Positions 40,674-51,300 are shown, numbered from the stretch's first letter. The stretch: DNA of 64,000 nt from CALMZY01 sp052033915 (GCA_052033915.1 JBPOJF010000013.1:183571-247570); one strand, 5' to 3'. Notes: generated from the sequence alone by a model not told the origin. Numbers and translations are program-made.

Positions 40674-41765
40674 ATGAACCGCACTCCTTTGTACGAATCT
40701 CATCTCGAACGGGGCGCCAAGATGGCGCCCTTTGGCGGCTGGGACATGCCCATTCAATACGAGGGCATTCTCGCCGAACACGCTTGGACCCGCAACAAGG
40801 CCGCCATCTTCGACATCTGCCACATGGGCGAGCTCGAATTCCGCGGCCCGACCGCCGAGGCCGATCTCGAACGGCTGATCACCCAATCCGTCGCCGGCAT
40901 CGCCATCGGCCAGTGCCGCTACGGTTACCTGCTGAACGACGACGGCGGCGTGCTGGACGACCTCACCTGCTACCGGCACGACAACGACCACTTCTGGCTG
41001 GTGGTAAACGCGGGGACATGCGCCGCGGATGCGGACTGGATTCGCAGCCGGCTTTCACCGCAAACGGTGTTCACCGACATTACGCCGACGATCGGAAAAC
41101 TGGATATCCAGGGTCCGGAATCGCGCGCGGAAATGGAAAAAGCCCTCGGCGTCCGCCTGCCGGATCTCAAGTACTTCAGGTCCGAACGCGTGAGGCTCGA
41201 CGGAACCTCCTGCCTGCTCAGCCGCAGCGGCTACACGGGCGAGTGGGGCTACGAATTGTACTGCCCGGCCGCCGAGGTGGAGCGGTTCTGGAACCTGTTC
41301 CTGGAGAACAGCGCGATCCAGCCGGGCGGCCTCGGCGCGCGCGACACGCTCCGGCTGGAAGTCGGCTATCCGCTGTACGGCCACGAGTTATCCACCGCGC
41401 GTACCCCGGTTGCGGCCAGCCGCGATCAGTTCATGGAACTGAAAAAGGACTTCATCGGAAAACCCGCCGTCACCCGCGACCTGGAAAACGGCGTGCCGCA
41501 GTTCCTGGTCGGGTTGCAACTCGACAGCAAGCGCGCCGCGCGCGCGCAGGACAAGGTCATGTCCGGCGATCGAGTCGTCGGCGAAATCACCAGCGGCTCG
41601 ATCGCTCCCAGTCTCGGCGTCGCCGTGGCGATGGCCTACGTGGACCGGGCGCTCACGCAACCCGGCCGGCGGCTGGAGATCGACGTTCACGGCAGGCGGC
41701 TCCCGGCCACGGTCGTGGACCTGCCGTTCTATAAGGGCGGAACCGCGCGCCGCAAGGGCCCCTAA
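40674..41765 (+). CDS. gcvT: Glycine cleavage system T protein (aminomethyltransferase)
   Basis: GcvT moves the aminomethyl group from the lipoyl H protein to tetrahydrofolate, releasing ammonia. The 363-residue protein begins MNRTPLYESHLERGAKMAPFGGW, and has FDICHMGELEFRG, a SRSGYTGEWGYELY folate-site block and the C-terminal GEITSGSIAPSLGVAVAMAYV. It leads a gcvT-gcvPA-gcvPB run; gcvH, normally second, is missing here and must be elsewhere. The 155-base leader holds a GTCGGAAC/GTTCCGAC hairpin (40591-40616) but no recognisable glycine riboswitch. Confidence 0.95.
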   Translation: MNRTPLYESHLERGAKMAPFGGWDMPIQYEGILAEHAWTRNKAAIFDICHMGELEFRGPTAEADLERLITQSVAGIAIGQCRYGYLLNDDGGVLDDLTCYRHDNDHFWLVVNAGTCAADADWIRSRLSPQTVFTDITPTIGKLDIQGPESRAEMEKALGVRLPDLKYFRSERVRLDGTSCLLSRSGYTGEWGYELYCPAAEVERFWNLFLENSAIQPGGLGARDTLRLEVGYPLYGHELSTARTPVAASRDQFMELKKDFIGKPAVTRDLENGVPQFLVGLQLDSKRAARAQDKVMSGDRVVGEITSGSIAPSLGVAVAMAYVDRALTQPGRRLEIDVHGRRLPATVVDLPFYKGGTARRKGP

Positions 41766-41861
41766 GCGCTGCCGCCGGGCCGCGTCTTTTTCCCTATTGA
41801 GCCGATCTCTGTTCGCGGGTAGATTCTTCCGCGCGGTTTTTCACTCACGGGAGATGATCCG

Positions 41862-43232
41862 ATGTCACATACTTCATTCTGCGCGGCGAGCGACCCCGAG
41901 CGGCGCGCGATGCTCGAATTCGTCGGGGCAAAATCGTTCGACGATCTGTTCACGGATATTCCCGGCGAGTTCCAGGCGGAATCGTTCAACGTGCCGGAGG
42001 GGAAATCGGAGCTGGAGGTCATGCAGAGCCTGCGCGGGATCGCCGCCCGCAACTCCACCCGGCTCCTCAACTTCTGCGGTGCCGGTTTTTACGATCACTT
42101 CATTCCGGCCGCCGTTGACTCCCTGGCCGGCCGCGGCGAATTCTTCACCGCGTACACCCCTTACCAGCCCGAGGCGTCCCAGGGCACGCTGCAGGCGATC
42201 TACGAATGGCAGACCGCCATCGCGCGGCTGACGGACATGGAGGCGGCCAACGCGTCGCTCTATGACGGCGGCACGGCGCTGTTCGAAGGGCTGATGATGG
42301 CGGTGCGAATCACCGGCCGGAACCGCGTGCTGGTGGACGAGGGCGTCAACCCGATCTACCGCGCCATGCTCAAGGGCTACACGCGGAACCTGTCGATCGA
42401 GTACGAGGAAATTCCCCCGGCCGTCGGGCTGGCGGATCGCGCCGCGTTCCGGGCGAAGCTGACCCCGGACGTGGCGGCCGTCCTCGTGCAGAACCCGAAT
42501 TTCTTCGGCTGCCTGGACGATTTGTCCGATCTCGTCCAATCGGCGCACGCGGTCGGCGCGCTCGCGGTGTTCTCGGCCTACCCGCTCGCGCTGGGGCTGG
42601 TGAAGACGCCCGGCGCGATGGGCGCGGACATCGTCACCGGCGAGGGCCAGAGCCTCGGTCTGCCGCTCTCGTTCGGCGGCCCGTACCTCGGCTTCATGGC
42701 AGTGCTGAAGAAGCACGTCCGCAGGATGCCCGGCCGGATCGTGGGCGCCACGCAGGACGCGCAGGGCCGCCGCGGCTTTGTCCTCACTCTGCAGGCGCGC
42801 GAGCAGCACATCCGCCGGGAGAAGGCGATGTCGAACATTTGCTCGAACGAGGCGCTCTGCGCGCTCCGGGCGGTGATCTACCTGTCGCTCATGGGCAAGC
42901 ACGGCCTCGTGGAAACGGCCCGGCTGTGCGCCGCGCGCGCCGCGTACGCCCGCAAGCGGCTCCAGAACATCGAGGGCGTCCGCCCCACCTTTACGCAGAA
43001 CCACTTCAACGAATTCGCGATAACGCTGCCCTGCGACGCGTCGAACGTGGTCGGCGCGCTGATGGACCAGGGTATCGCCGCCGGCTTTCCCGTCGGCCGC
43101 TACTACAAGGGAATGGAAAACGTCCTGCTCCTCGCGTTCACGGAGAAGAGGACGAAGGAAGAGATAGATGTGCTGGCGGCGAAGTTGGAAGCCGTGCTGC
43201 GCCGGGGTCCAAACGGGAAAGGAATCCGATGA
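41862..43232 (+). CDS. gcvPA: Glycine dehydrogenase (decarboxylating) subunit 1
   Basis: The 456-residue N-terminal half of P protein, in the split form found in Gram-positives, archaea and many PVC bacteria. FLNFCGAGFYDHFIPAAVD-type LLNFCGAGFYDHFIPA, TAYTPYQPEASQGTLQA and YDGGTALFEGLMMA are the hallmarks. It forms a heterodimer with subunit 2, which carries the PLP lysine. GGGAG precedes the ATG, and the stop overlaps the gcvPB start. Confidence 0.96.
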   Translation: MSHTSFCAASDPERRAMLEFVGAKSFDDLFTDIPGEFQAESFNVPEGKSELEVMQSLRGIAARNSTRLLNFCGAGFYDHFIPAAVDSLAGRGEFFTAYTPYQPEASQGTLQAIYEWQTAIARLTDMEAANASLYDGGTALFEGLMMAVRITGRNRVLVDEGVNPIYRAMLKGYTRNLSIEYEEIPPAVGLADRAAFRAKLTPDVAAVLVQNPNFFGCLDDLSDLVQSAHAVGALAVFSAYPLALGLVKTPGAMGADIVTGEGQSLGLPLSFGGPYLGFMAVLKKHVRRMPGRIVGATQDAQGRRGFVLTLQAREQHIRREKAMSNICSNEALCALRAVIYLSLMGKHGLVETARLCAARAAYARKRLQNIEGVRPTFTQNHFNEFAITLPCDASNVVGALMDQGIAAGFPVGRYYKGMENVLLLAFTEKRTKEEIDVLAAKLEAVLRRGPNGKGIR

Positions 43233-44683
43233 AACTGATTTATGAGAAAAGTTCTCCCGGTCGGCGCTCGATCCGGTTGCCCGCGCTGAAGGAAGACGAA
43301 ATGCCGCGGATCGACTCGCGCATGCTGCGGGAAAAGCCCGCGGAACTGCCCGAGCTTTCCGAGGGCGATGTCGTGCGCCACTTCACCGCGCTTTCCCGCC
43401 TGAATTTCTCGGTCGACACGCACTTTTACCCGCTCGGCTCCTGCACGATGAAGTACAACCCGAGGGCCTGCGAGGCGGCCTGCGCCCTCCCCGGGCTCGT
43501 GGACATCCATCCGCTCTGGCCCCAGCTCCGGCGCGGCGACCTGCTCACGCAGGGCGCGCTCCAGATCCTTTACGAAACCGAACGGCTCCTTTCGGAGTTG
43601 ACCGGCATGGCGGAATTCACGCTCCAGCCGCTCGCGGGGGCGCACGGCGAGCTGACCGGCGTCATGATCATGGCGGCCTATCACCGCGACCGCGGCAACC
43701 ACAAGACGCACATCATCATCCCCGACTCCGCGCACGGCACCAATCCCGCCAGCGCGGCGATCGGCGGTTACGATGTCGTCACCGTGCCTTCCGACGAACG
43801 CGGGAACATGGATATCGCCGCGCTGAAGAAGGCTCTCAACGCGGAGACTGCGGGCGTCATGATGACCTGTCCCTCCACGCTCGGCCTTTTCGTGTCCAAC
43901 ATCCGCGAGATCGCCGATGCGGTCCACGCGGTGGACGGCCTGATGTACTACGACGGCGCGAACCTGAACGCGATCCTCGGCCGCTGCAAACCCGGCGAGA
44001 TGGGGTTCGATGTCTGCCACCTGAACCTGCACAAGACATTCTCGACGCCGCACGGCGGCGGCGGGCCCGGCGCGGGGCCGGTCGGCGTGGTGGAGAAGCT
44101 GCGCCCGTTCCTTCCGATCTCGCGCGTCGTGAAGACGCAGGACGGCGCGTTCTCCCTCGACTACGACGCGCCCAAGAGCATCGGCTACATCGCCCCGTTC
44201 TACGGCAACTTCGGCGTCATCGTCCGCGCCTGCGCGTACATGATGATGCTGGGCCGCGGCGGAATGCGCGAGGTCAGCAACATGGCCGTCCTGAACGCGA
44301 ACTACGTTCAGGAGAAACTGCGGCCGCACTTCGACGCCGTCGCGCCCGGCCGCTGCATGCACGAGTGCGTGTTCAGCGGCAAGAGCTTCGGCGCCTACGG
44401 CGTCCACACGCTGGACATCGCCAAGGGCCTGATCGACCGGGGCGTGCATCCGCCGACCATCTACTTCCCGCTGAACGTGCCCGAGGCCATCATGATCGAG
44501 CCGACCGAAAGCGAAAGCCGCGAGACGCTCGACGAGTTCGCGACGCACATGATCGCGATGGCGGAACTGGCGAAGAAGGACCCGGCCGCGCTTCACAAGG
44601 CGCCGGTCACGACGCCGGTCGGCCGGCTGGACGAGGTCGCGGCCGCCAGAAACATGGACCTGGTGTATACGAAGAAGGAGTGA
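43229..44683 (+). CDS. gcvPB: Glycine dehydrogenase (decarboxylating) subunit 2
   Basis: The 484-residue PLP-bearing half of P protein, which decarboxylates glycine and passes the aminomethyl group to lipoyl-GcvH. FYPLGSCTMKYNPR, DSAHGTNPASAAIGGY and DVCHLNLHKTFSTPHGGGGP are visible; the Lys in LHKTF is the PLP Schiff-base residue. AAAGGAA precedes the ATG at 43229. It is translationally coupled to gcvPA. An M48 lipoprotein gene follows at once and may be in the same transcript. Confidence 0.97.
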   Translation: MKLIYEKSSPGRRSIRLPALKEDEMPRIDSRMLREKPAELPELSEGDVVRHFTALSRLNFSVDTHFYPLGSCTMKYNPRACEAACALPGLVDIHPLWPQLRRGDLLTQGALQILYETERLLSELTGMAEFTLQPLAGAHGELTGVMIMAAYHRDRGNHKTHIIIPDSAHGTNPASAAIGGYDVVTVPSDERGNMDIAALKKALNAETAGVMMTCPSTLGLFVSNIREIADAVHAVDGLMYYDGANLNAILGRCKPGEMGFDVCHLNLHKTFSTPHGGGGPGAGPVGVVEKLRPFLPISRVVKTQDGAFSLDYDAPKSIGYIAPFYGNFGVIVRACAYMMMLGRGGMREVSNMAVLNANYVQEKLRPHFDAVAPGRCMHECVFSGKSFGAYGVHTLDIAKGLIDRGVHPPTIYFPLNVPEAIMIEPTESESRETLDEFATHMIAMAELAKKDPAALHKAPVTTPVGRLDEVAAARNMDLVYTKKE

Positions 44684-44688
44684 TGGGC

Positions 44689-45639
44689 ATGAACACGCTT
44701 CGGGAGAGAGCCATCCGCGCTCCGATTCCGCGGTTCTTGCGGAGCTTCGGGCTCCTCCTGATCGCCTCCGTCATCCCTCTTCTCTCCTCCTGCGCCACCG
44801 TCGATGCCGTGACCGGGCGCAAGGTATACAACATGTACACGGTGAACGACGACATCAAGCTCGGGCAGGCGGCCATGGCGGCCAACCTGGCGGAGCTGGA
44901 AAAAAGCTCGACGCGGATCGACGCCGATCCCGCCCAGGTGGCCAAGCTCAACGAGATGATGCGGAAGATCGTCGCCGTGTCCGACATGCCGCATCTGCCC
45001 TACCGGGTCACCCTGATCCACACGAACATTGTCAACGCCTGCGCGATGCCCGGCGGGCAGATGATCGTGTTCCAGGGCCTCTACGACGGCAAGGACGCCC
45101 TGGTGCAGGACGACGACGAGCTGGCCGCCGTGATGGCCCATGAAATTGCGCATGTCAACTGCCGCCACACCACGGAACGAATCAGCAAGATCATGACCGC
45201 CGCCGTGGGCATGGAAATCGCCGCCGCCGTGGCCGACAACAACGATGCGGCCGATGTGGCCACCGCCATCCGCGCGGCATTCGCGGTCGGCACCCTGCTG
45301 TATATTCCCATGTACTCCCGCAGCGACGAGGCCGAGGCCGACCGCGTGAGCCTGTTCTACATGGCCAAGGCCGGCTACGATCCGCGCGCTGCGCCGCGCA
45401 TCTGGCAGCGGGTCTATCAGAAAGAACAGGAAGAGCCCGGCGTCCTCAATAAGGCCATGAGCATCTTTTCCACGCACCCGTCCGGCAAGGACCGGTTCAA
45501 GGCCATGTCGAAAATGGTCCCGTACGCCATGGAGGAGTACGTGAAGGCCGTCGGGCGGTACCCCGATGGCTACAACCCGGCGGAACATCCGGATGCCGTC
45601 GGCGTGAACTTTGACTGGCGCAACCCGCCGCGGAAGTAA
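44689..45639 (+). CDS. M48 family lipoprotein metalloprotease
   Basis: A 316-residue protein with an N-terminal hydrophobic segment ending in LLSSC, a lipobox. The catalytic signature HEIAH binds zinc with the downstream Glu in DEAEAD, as in M48 peptidases of the LoiP/YcaL type. These proteases clean up or process outer-membrane proteins in the periplasm. FSTHPSGKDRFKAM is the conserved closing block. AAGGAG eight bases upstream fixes the ATG at 44689 rather than the one at 44683 that touches the gcvPB stop. The link to glycine cleavage is probably only transcription. Confidence 0.9.
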   Translation: MNTLRERAIRAPIPRFLRSFGLLLIASVIPLLSSCATVDAVTGRKVYNMYTVNDDIKLGQAAMAANLAELEKSSTRIDADPAQVAKLNEMMRKIVAVSDMPHLPYRVTLIHTNIVNACAMPGGQMIVFQGLYDGKDALVQDDDELAAVMAHEIAHVNCRHTTERISKIMTAAVGMEIAAAVADNNDAADVATAIRAAFAVGTLLYIPMYSRSDEAEADRVSLFYMAKAGYDPRAAPRIWQRVYQKEQEEPGVLNKAMSIFSTHPSGKDRFKAMSKMVPYAMEEYVKAVGRYPDGYNPAEHPDAVGVNFDWRNPPRK

Positions 45640-45702
45640 ACAGGGCGCTGATGAAACACATCGGCGGCTTTCTGACTTTTTAGGCCGCCGCGGACGAGAG
45701 CG

Positions 45703-45750
45703 TCCCAGGGTTGGAAAAAAACGACGTCCATTTTCCCAGGATTGGAAAAT
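45703..45750. repeat. Paired palindromes between M48 protease and LacI regulator genes
   Basis: TCCCAGGGTTGGA is centred at 45709 and ATTTTCC-CAGGATT-GGAAAAT at 45740, 31 bases apart. The second abuts the LacI stop codon (45750-45752). The convergent position suggests a possible transcript-end hairpin role. Confidence 0.78.
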
Positions 45751-46739
45751 CAGCCGCCGCAGGTGTTTCGGACCACCAGCCGCGTTTCCAGTTGGATGTG
45801 TTCAGCGGGCTGGTCCGGCGCCTCAAGCCGCTTGAGGAACAGCCGCACGGCGCCTTCGCCCAGCGCGGTCATCGGAGTTTCGATGGTGGTCAGGCCGACA
45901 TAGTCCGCGCTGTCAATGCCGTCAAATCCGACTATCGCGACCTGCTCCGGAATCTTCACGCCGTCCGTCCGGAGATCCTTCAGGATGGCCAGGGCCATGG
46001 CGTCGTTCAAGGCGAAGATGGCGCGCGGCAGCCCGTGCTTCGCCCGATACGTCCGAAACGCTGCCACGGCGTCCTGGGGGGCATAGTGTCCGTCAATATA
46101 CCGGCAGGCGACGCCGTGCCCCTTCTCCTTCAACGCCTGCTCGCAACCCTCGAGCCGCAACTGCGCGTCCTGCGCGCCGGCCGGCCCGCGCACCACCAGC
46201 AGGTCCTTGTACCCCAGGTTCAGCAGATGCGTCATTGCGGTATGCGCGCCACGGCGGTTCTGCACGTTGATGGAACTGATGTCGCGGTCGTTCGAGTCCC
46301 ACTGGATCAGCACGATCGGCTTGCGGTACGCCTTCAAGTGATGCAACAGCGGCTTGTTGAGGGCCGGATCGAGGATGAGCATGCCGTCGATCCGCATTTC
46401 ATCGAACATGCTGGTGCAGGTTTTTCCCGGCTCGGCCTCGAGATGGGTGAAGGAGCAGAGGATATGATAGCGGTTGTCGCGCGCGGCCTTGTCGATCCCC
46501 GCCATGACGTGCGCAAAGAAGCCGGACGACATCTGGTGAAAGACCACGCCGATCGTGTCCGTCTTGCTCCGCGAAAGGTTCCGCGCCGCCGCGTTCGGTG
46601 TGTAACCGAGCTTCTTGATGACATCCATGACGCGTTCGCGCGTGCGCGGATGTACAAGAGGACTGCCGTTGATCACCCGCGAAACGGTGGCTTCCGAAAC
46701 CAACGCGTCGCGACAGACATCTTTGAGTGTCGGTCTCAT
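45750..46739 (-). CDS. LacI family transcriptional regulator
   Basis: A 329-residue LacI/GalR regulator. The N-terminal helix-turn-helix is TLKDVCRDALVSEATVSRVIN, followed by a hinge VIKKLGYTPNAAARNL and a periplasmic-binding-protein-like sensor domain ending in FDGIDSADYVGLTTIETP. Such proteins bind a palindromic operator and release it on sugar binding. It diverges from the sugar transferase gene at 46928. The giant amylase at 48377-56764 is the only obvious sugar-catabolic neighbour. The ATG at 46739 (MRPTLKDV) fits the family; the frame opens four codons further upstream. Confidence 0.9.
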   Translation of the reverse strand: MRPTLKDVCRDALVSEATVSRVINGSPLVHPRTRERVMDVIKKLGYTPNAAARNLSRSKTDTIGVVFHQMSSGFFAHVMAGIDKAARDNRYHILCSFTHLEAEPGKTCTSMFDEMRIDGMLILDPALNKPLLHHLKAYRKPIVLIQWDSNDRDISSINVQNRRGAHTAMTHLLNLGYKDLLVVRGPAGAQDAQLRLEGCEQALKEKGHGVACRYIDGHYAPQDAVAAFRTYRAKHGLPRAIFALNDAMALAILKDLRTDGVKIPEQVAIVGFDGIDSADYVGLTTIETPMTALGEGAVRLFLKRLEAPDQPAEHIQLETRLVVRNTCGG

Positions 46740-46880
46740 GTGAATCCGCAATTCCTGTGCTGAAATCGGTTACATATAGTTCTGCCCGCGAAGGATTGCC
46801 AAGCCAAAATAATCGTTGCGCTGGAGTTCCGCGGGAAGGTGTATACGCCGGCCGACTCCGCGCTCTCGTGCGATGCACGG

Positions 46881-46900
46881 TAACTTGGAACTTGGAACCC
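46881..46900. repeat. Short CTTGGAA tandem repeat
   Basis: Two and a half TAACTTGGAA/CTTGGAACC units lie 28 bases ahead of the sugar transferase start, related to the heptamers at 23759. Confidence 0.55.
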
Positions 46901-46927
46901 GGCTTCCGGGGCTCTACTCTCTAGCTC

Positions 46928-48334
46928 ATGCGGACCCGTGATACTTTCGACGTGATGTGCAGTACGGCGGCGATCATTGCCGACATGCTCGCGATCTACG
47001 CCGGCTTCATCCTCGCCTACTGGATTCGCTTCTACACGAAGCTAATCCCGGTGCTCAAGGGGTATCCCCCGCCCGAAATGTACTTCCTCGGGTCCGCCGT
47101 GGCGGCCCTCCTGTTCCTCTTCATTTTCCGCGCCCTGGGCCTTTTCGTCCGCCCGCAAACCGGCACATTCGGGGACAAGTTTCCGCGGCTGATCCGCGCC
47201 TGCGGCTGGGGCTTCCTGATCACCGTGGCCATGACGTCGCTGATCCGCACCGAGCACGAGTTCGCCCGCTGGGTGATCCTGATCTCGCTGGTCACGGTGC
47301 CCCTGCTCGTGATCATCGAGCGGTTCATCCTGTTCCGCCTTGAACTGCACTTCGCACGGCATCGCGAGGTCGTCAACCGGGTGCTCATCCTGGGCACGGA
47401 TTCCGTGGCCGCCCGCATCCAACTGGCGCTGAAACGCGAACCCCGGCTCCGCTCCCGCGTTGTCGCCTTCCTCCGCACGAACGATGCGCCGCCCGACCCG
47501 GCCATTCCCGCGGACCTGATCCAGGGCGCGATCGGCGAACTGGAGAAATGGGTGGACGCCGGCGAGGTGGACCAGGTGATTCTCGCCGACCCCTCGCTCC
47601 CGCACGAACGCACCGCGGAGATCATCCTCTGTTGTGAGCGCGGCCTCGTCACGTTCATGCTGGTGCCGGATGTGTACAATGTGCTGACGACCCGGGTTCA
47701 CATGGAAAATGTGGGCGAGATTCCGCTTATCGGGCTCAGCAAGTGGCCGCTGGACTACTTTTGGAACCGTGTTGCGAAGCGCGCGGAAGACCTCGCGGGC
47801 TCGGTCGCGGGCCTCCTGATTTCAGCGCCGGTAGTCGCCGTGGCCGCGCTGATCATCAAGCTGACCTCGCGCGGACCCGTCTTCTACCGCCAGGAGCGGT
47901 GCGGCGAGCGCGGCGAGCGTTTCTTCATCTACAAGCTGAGGACGATGAAGGAGGAGGCCGAGGCCGCAACCGGACCGGTGTGGGCGCAGGAGAATGATCC
48001 CAGGCGCACCCGGATCGGCGCTTTCCTCCGGCGGTACAATCTCGATGAGCTTCCGCAATTCTGGAACGTGTTCGTCGGGGACATGAGCCTCGTGGGGCCG
48101 CGGCCGGAGCGCCCGCATTTCGTCGAGCAGTTCAAGGAGGACATTACCCGCTACATGTGGCGGCACGTCTCCAAACCGGGCATGACGGGCTGGGCGCAGG
48201 TCAACGGCCTGCGCGGCAACACGGATATCAGCGAGCGCATCAAGTATGATCTGTACTATCTCGAGAACTGGTCCCTCGCGTTTGATTTCAAAATCCTCGT
48301 GAAGACGCTGTTCGCGCGGAAGAACGCGTATTGA
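46928..48334 (+). CDS. Polyprenyl-phosphate sugar phosphotransferase (WbaP/EpsE-like)
   Basis: A 468-residue enzyme that begins an exopolysaccharide or O-antigen chain by moving a sugar phosphate from UDP-sugar to undecaprenyl phosphate. Four membrane helices lie in the first 130 residues, then a CoA-binding-like Rossmann domain (VNRVLILGTDSVAARI), another helix near 280, and the catalytic sugar transferase domain (PVFYRQERCGERG, YKLRTM, YNLDELPQFWNVFVGDMSLVGPRPERP). It stands alone, but could start the glycan extended by the three GT4 enzymes at 18028-21447. It converges with the giant amylase gene. Confidence 0.92.
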   Translation: MRTRDTFDVMCSTAAIIADMLAIYAGFILAYWIRFYTKLIPVLKGYPPPEMYFLGSAVAALLFLFIFRALGLFVRPQTGTFGDKFPRLIRACGWGFLITVAMTSLIRTEHEFARWVILISLVTVPLLVIIERFILFRLELHFARHREVVNRVLILGTDSVAARIQLALKREPRLRSRVVAFLRTNDAPPDPAIPADLIQGAIGELEKWVDAGEVDQVILADPSLPHERTAEIILCCERGLVTFMLVPDVYNVLTTRVHMENVGEIPLIGLSKWPLDYFWNRVAKRAEDLAGSVAGLLISAPVVAVAALIIKLTSRGPVFYRQERCGERGERFFIYKLRTMKEEAEAATGPVWAQENDPRRTRIGAFLRRYNLDELPQFWNVFVGDMSLVGPRPERPHFVEQFKEDITRYMWRHVSKPGMTGWAQVNGLRGNTDISERIKYDLYYLENWSLAFDFKILVKTLFARKNAY

Positions 48335-48376
48335 AGACCGTCATGAGGATCGCCCATTCCCCCTTTGCCGTTCCTC

Positions 48377-51300
48377 CTACGGCGGCAGTTGCGCTTCGAT
48401 CGTGTAGAAACGATTCGTGACCAGGGCCGGGTGTGGATCGGTCACGCTGCCATCGTCCACCCACTCGCAGATTCCGCCTGTGCCCTCGATCGCGTTCACC
48501 GTGGCCTGTATCCATGATGGAGAGGTCAGGGGAAGGTTGTCGTAGTGGATGAAGTAGTTGCGACGGGCCTGGGTCGGAAACCGCACGACGATGCCGCCGT
48601 CGGACCGGCTTCCGGCGGTCAGGCGCAGGGAGTCCGTATCGTCCAGCGGGCTCGTGCCGGAGATGTACTCCTTCCAGTTCGACATGCCGTCGCCGTCGGC
48701 GTCCTGGTCGGCGCCGCCCAGCGCGTTGGTCGCCAGGCCGTATTGATCCACATACGTGTTCGGCATGCCGTCGGCGTCCCAGTCGGACGGGACCGCCTGG
48801 AATCCGAGCGAGAAGGCGAAGAGGTTCGTGCCGACCATTTCGACCTGGTGCGTCTGCGCCTGGTTCCGCATGTTGAGGGTGTGGAAGTACGTCTCGTCGC
48901 CCGAGCGGTCGTCCCGCGCCCCGGTGTTGAATCCCGCGTTGTGGCCCGCATCCGCGTAACCGATCGTGACCCGGACCGTCGTTTCGTAGTTCGTGTTGGC
49001 GAGCGCCATCACGCCGCCGCCGTGCGTCTCGTTTCCGAGCGTGCTCTGGCCGCACAGCAGAAGGTCGTACAGGTTCGGCGAGAAGCCATGCCGGACATAC
49101 AGCGGCTGGTTGCTCATCGCGCCGGACAGCCGGTACTGCACCTCGAACGCGCCGCTCCGCGGCGCGAGCGTCACGGTCTTCCGGACGGCCCCGTCCGACG
49201 AGGTCAATTGCCAGCCGTTGGTCCGGTTCAGCGCCGCATAAACGTCGTTGACATACCGGCCGTGGTTCACCGGGTTCCACCAATCCTTCAGGCACGAGGT
49301 CCGATGGGCGGCCACAACGGCGGCCCCGCTGTTCGTTTCCACGTTGCAGGTTCCCTCGTCCTCCGTGGCCGAGCCGGAGTAGCTCCAGAAATTCCCCGCG
49401 GCCTCGAACACGCGGTCGCTCAGGATGTCGCGCACCCAGACGCCGATCAGGCGGCCGCCCATGCGCTCGAAAATCCCGAACAGCCGGTCGTTGAAGAGCA
49501 GGTATTCGTCCTCGCCGTCCTGGTCCACATCCTCCGCCGCGGTCTGCACGTCGGTCATCGCGCCGGCGCCCGCCGCCCAATCATCCACGCGCTTGACGAT
49601 CGCCGCCAGCCGCGTCTGCGACTGCGCGTGTCGGGCGAAGTCGATCAGGCGCTCGAAGGCGGTGTCCGGGTAGATGTACTCGCCGGTGCTGTACCGCTCC
49701 GTGCTCGTCATATGGGTCTGGAAGTGAAACGCCGACTCGAAAATCGAGGCGTGCAGGATGCCGCGGGCCAGCCGGGCGAGGTGGGGGTCGGCCATCGAGT
49801 TCACCTGCGCCCAGGTGTCCGTGATCACGCCGTCGGAGTACATCATTCCGTACGCCTTCGGCACCGGCACGCCGGACCGGATTTCGAAGCGGTTCGTGAG
49901 CAGGCCTTCCTCGTACGCGGAGCCCATGTACCAGTTGTCGTAATTCATCTCCGTGGCGTGGTGCAGCCAGTCGTGGGCGACCTTGGTTCGATCCGCTGTC
50001 CCGCGATCCTCGACGCGCCACGCGTCTCCCGCGCCATCCCCGGTCTTGTCGATCCGGCCGGCGGCGACATCCTCCAGCGCGACGATCTCGATCCACGGGT
50101 GGTTGGCGAGCCAGATCATGTTCCGGTCGTACGCGTCGGCGGACGCCAGGCTGCCGAAATCCTCCCAGCGGCTGAGCATCGTGACCGCCTGGTCCTGCGT
50201 CCCGCTGCGCGCCTTGCGGTTCAGCAGGCTTCGCAACGCGATGGGCAGTCCGCCGTCCGTGTTGGAGAAGCGGAAGTCAGACGCCCCGTCGTTCATGACG
50301 AAGCACTTCACGCCGTTGAAGCGGTTGATGCGGTAGCCGCCGTCGCCGAGCGCCGGGGTCCGGCCCAGCCAGTGCCACATATGCGTCATCTGGTCGATCA
50401 GGGTGTACTCGTAGCCCATGTCCAGAATCTTCTCGAGCACGTCGTCGTCGAGCACGCGTTCGGGCGTCCAGAACACGGTGTTGGTTTCCTGGACAAAGCC
50501 GTAGATCTGTCCGAGGACCTCGTTCGCGAGCGCGACATTGTCCCGGTTGAACTCCTTCGTGAAGTACGGAAGGATGTGGTCCGAGAACGTGCTGCCCAGC
50601 AGCGCCACGATGCGGGTCTGGTAGAGCGTGGCGATCCAATCGTTGAAGGCGGGGCCGCTCGCATAGTGATTCGTGCGCCACGATTCCGGCGTCGCCGGGT
50701 CCGTCCTGGCCCACTCCATCGCGGCGGCAAGCGTCGGCGTGATGTGCAGGTTCAGCGGCTTCCCGTACAGTTCGTGGACGCTGAGCGGGCGGTGGTAACC
50801 CGCGCCTGCGCCGTCGTTGATTAGTTCCTGGATCACGCTGCCCGGCTGGACGGCCTGGTTGCCGTGAATGACCAGCGCGACCTTCGCATGACCGGCGCGG
50901 TCGGCGCCGGACCCCCAGTGGCCCAGCACATTCGGCACGCCGGGCTGGTCCATCCAGTAATCCTCGGCCACGCGGTCGTCGTAGATCGTGTCCCGCACGT
51001 CGTTGCGCCCGCCGATGTCGCCGGGGCCCGGCTTGCCCTCGTTGCACGAGTTGCATGTGCCGTCCTTCGTCGTGAAAACCTGGAAGTGCAGATTGCTCAT
51101 GTTGCCCTGCCAGCCGGCCAGCGCGCTGCGGCGGATGGAGAACTCGCACGAGTCCAGCGCGGCATTGAAGTACGCGCCCAGGAACGCGCCCGGGATGGCG
51201 GTGTTCGCGTCCGAGTAAACCCGGCCCACACCGGATTGATAGACGGCCACGACAGCTTCCCACCGGTTGCTGGTCTTCAGGTCAACTTCATCCGGCAGGT

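Noticed and set aside
48545..50824. Long plus-strand frames opposite the giant amylase (also 54770-56896)
   Set aside because: These are antisense shadows; the minus strand carries complete GH13 and GH57-like motifs.
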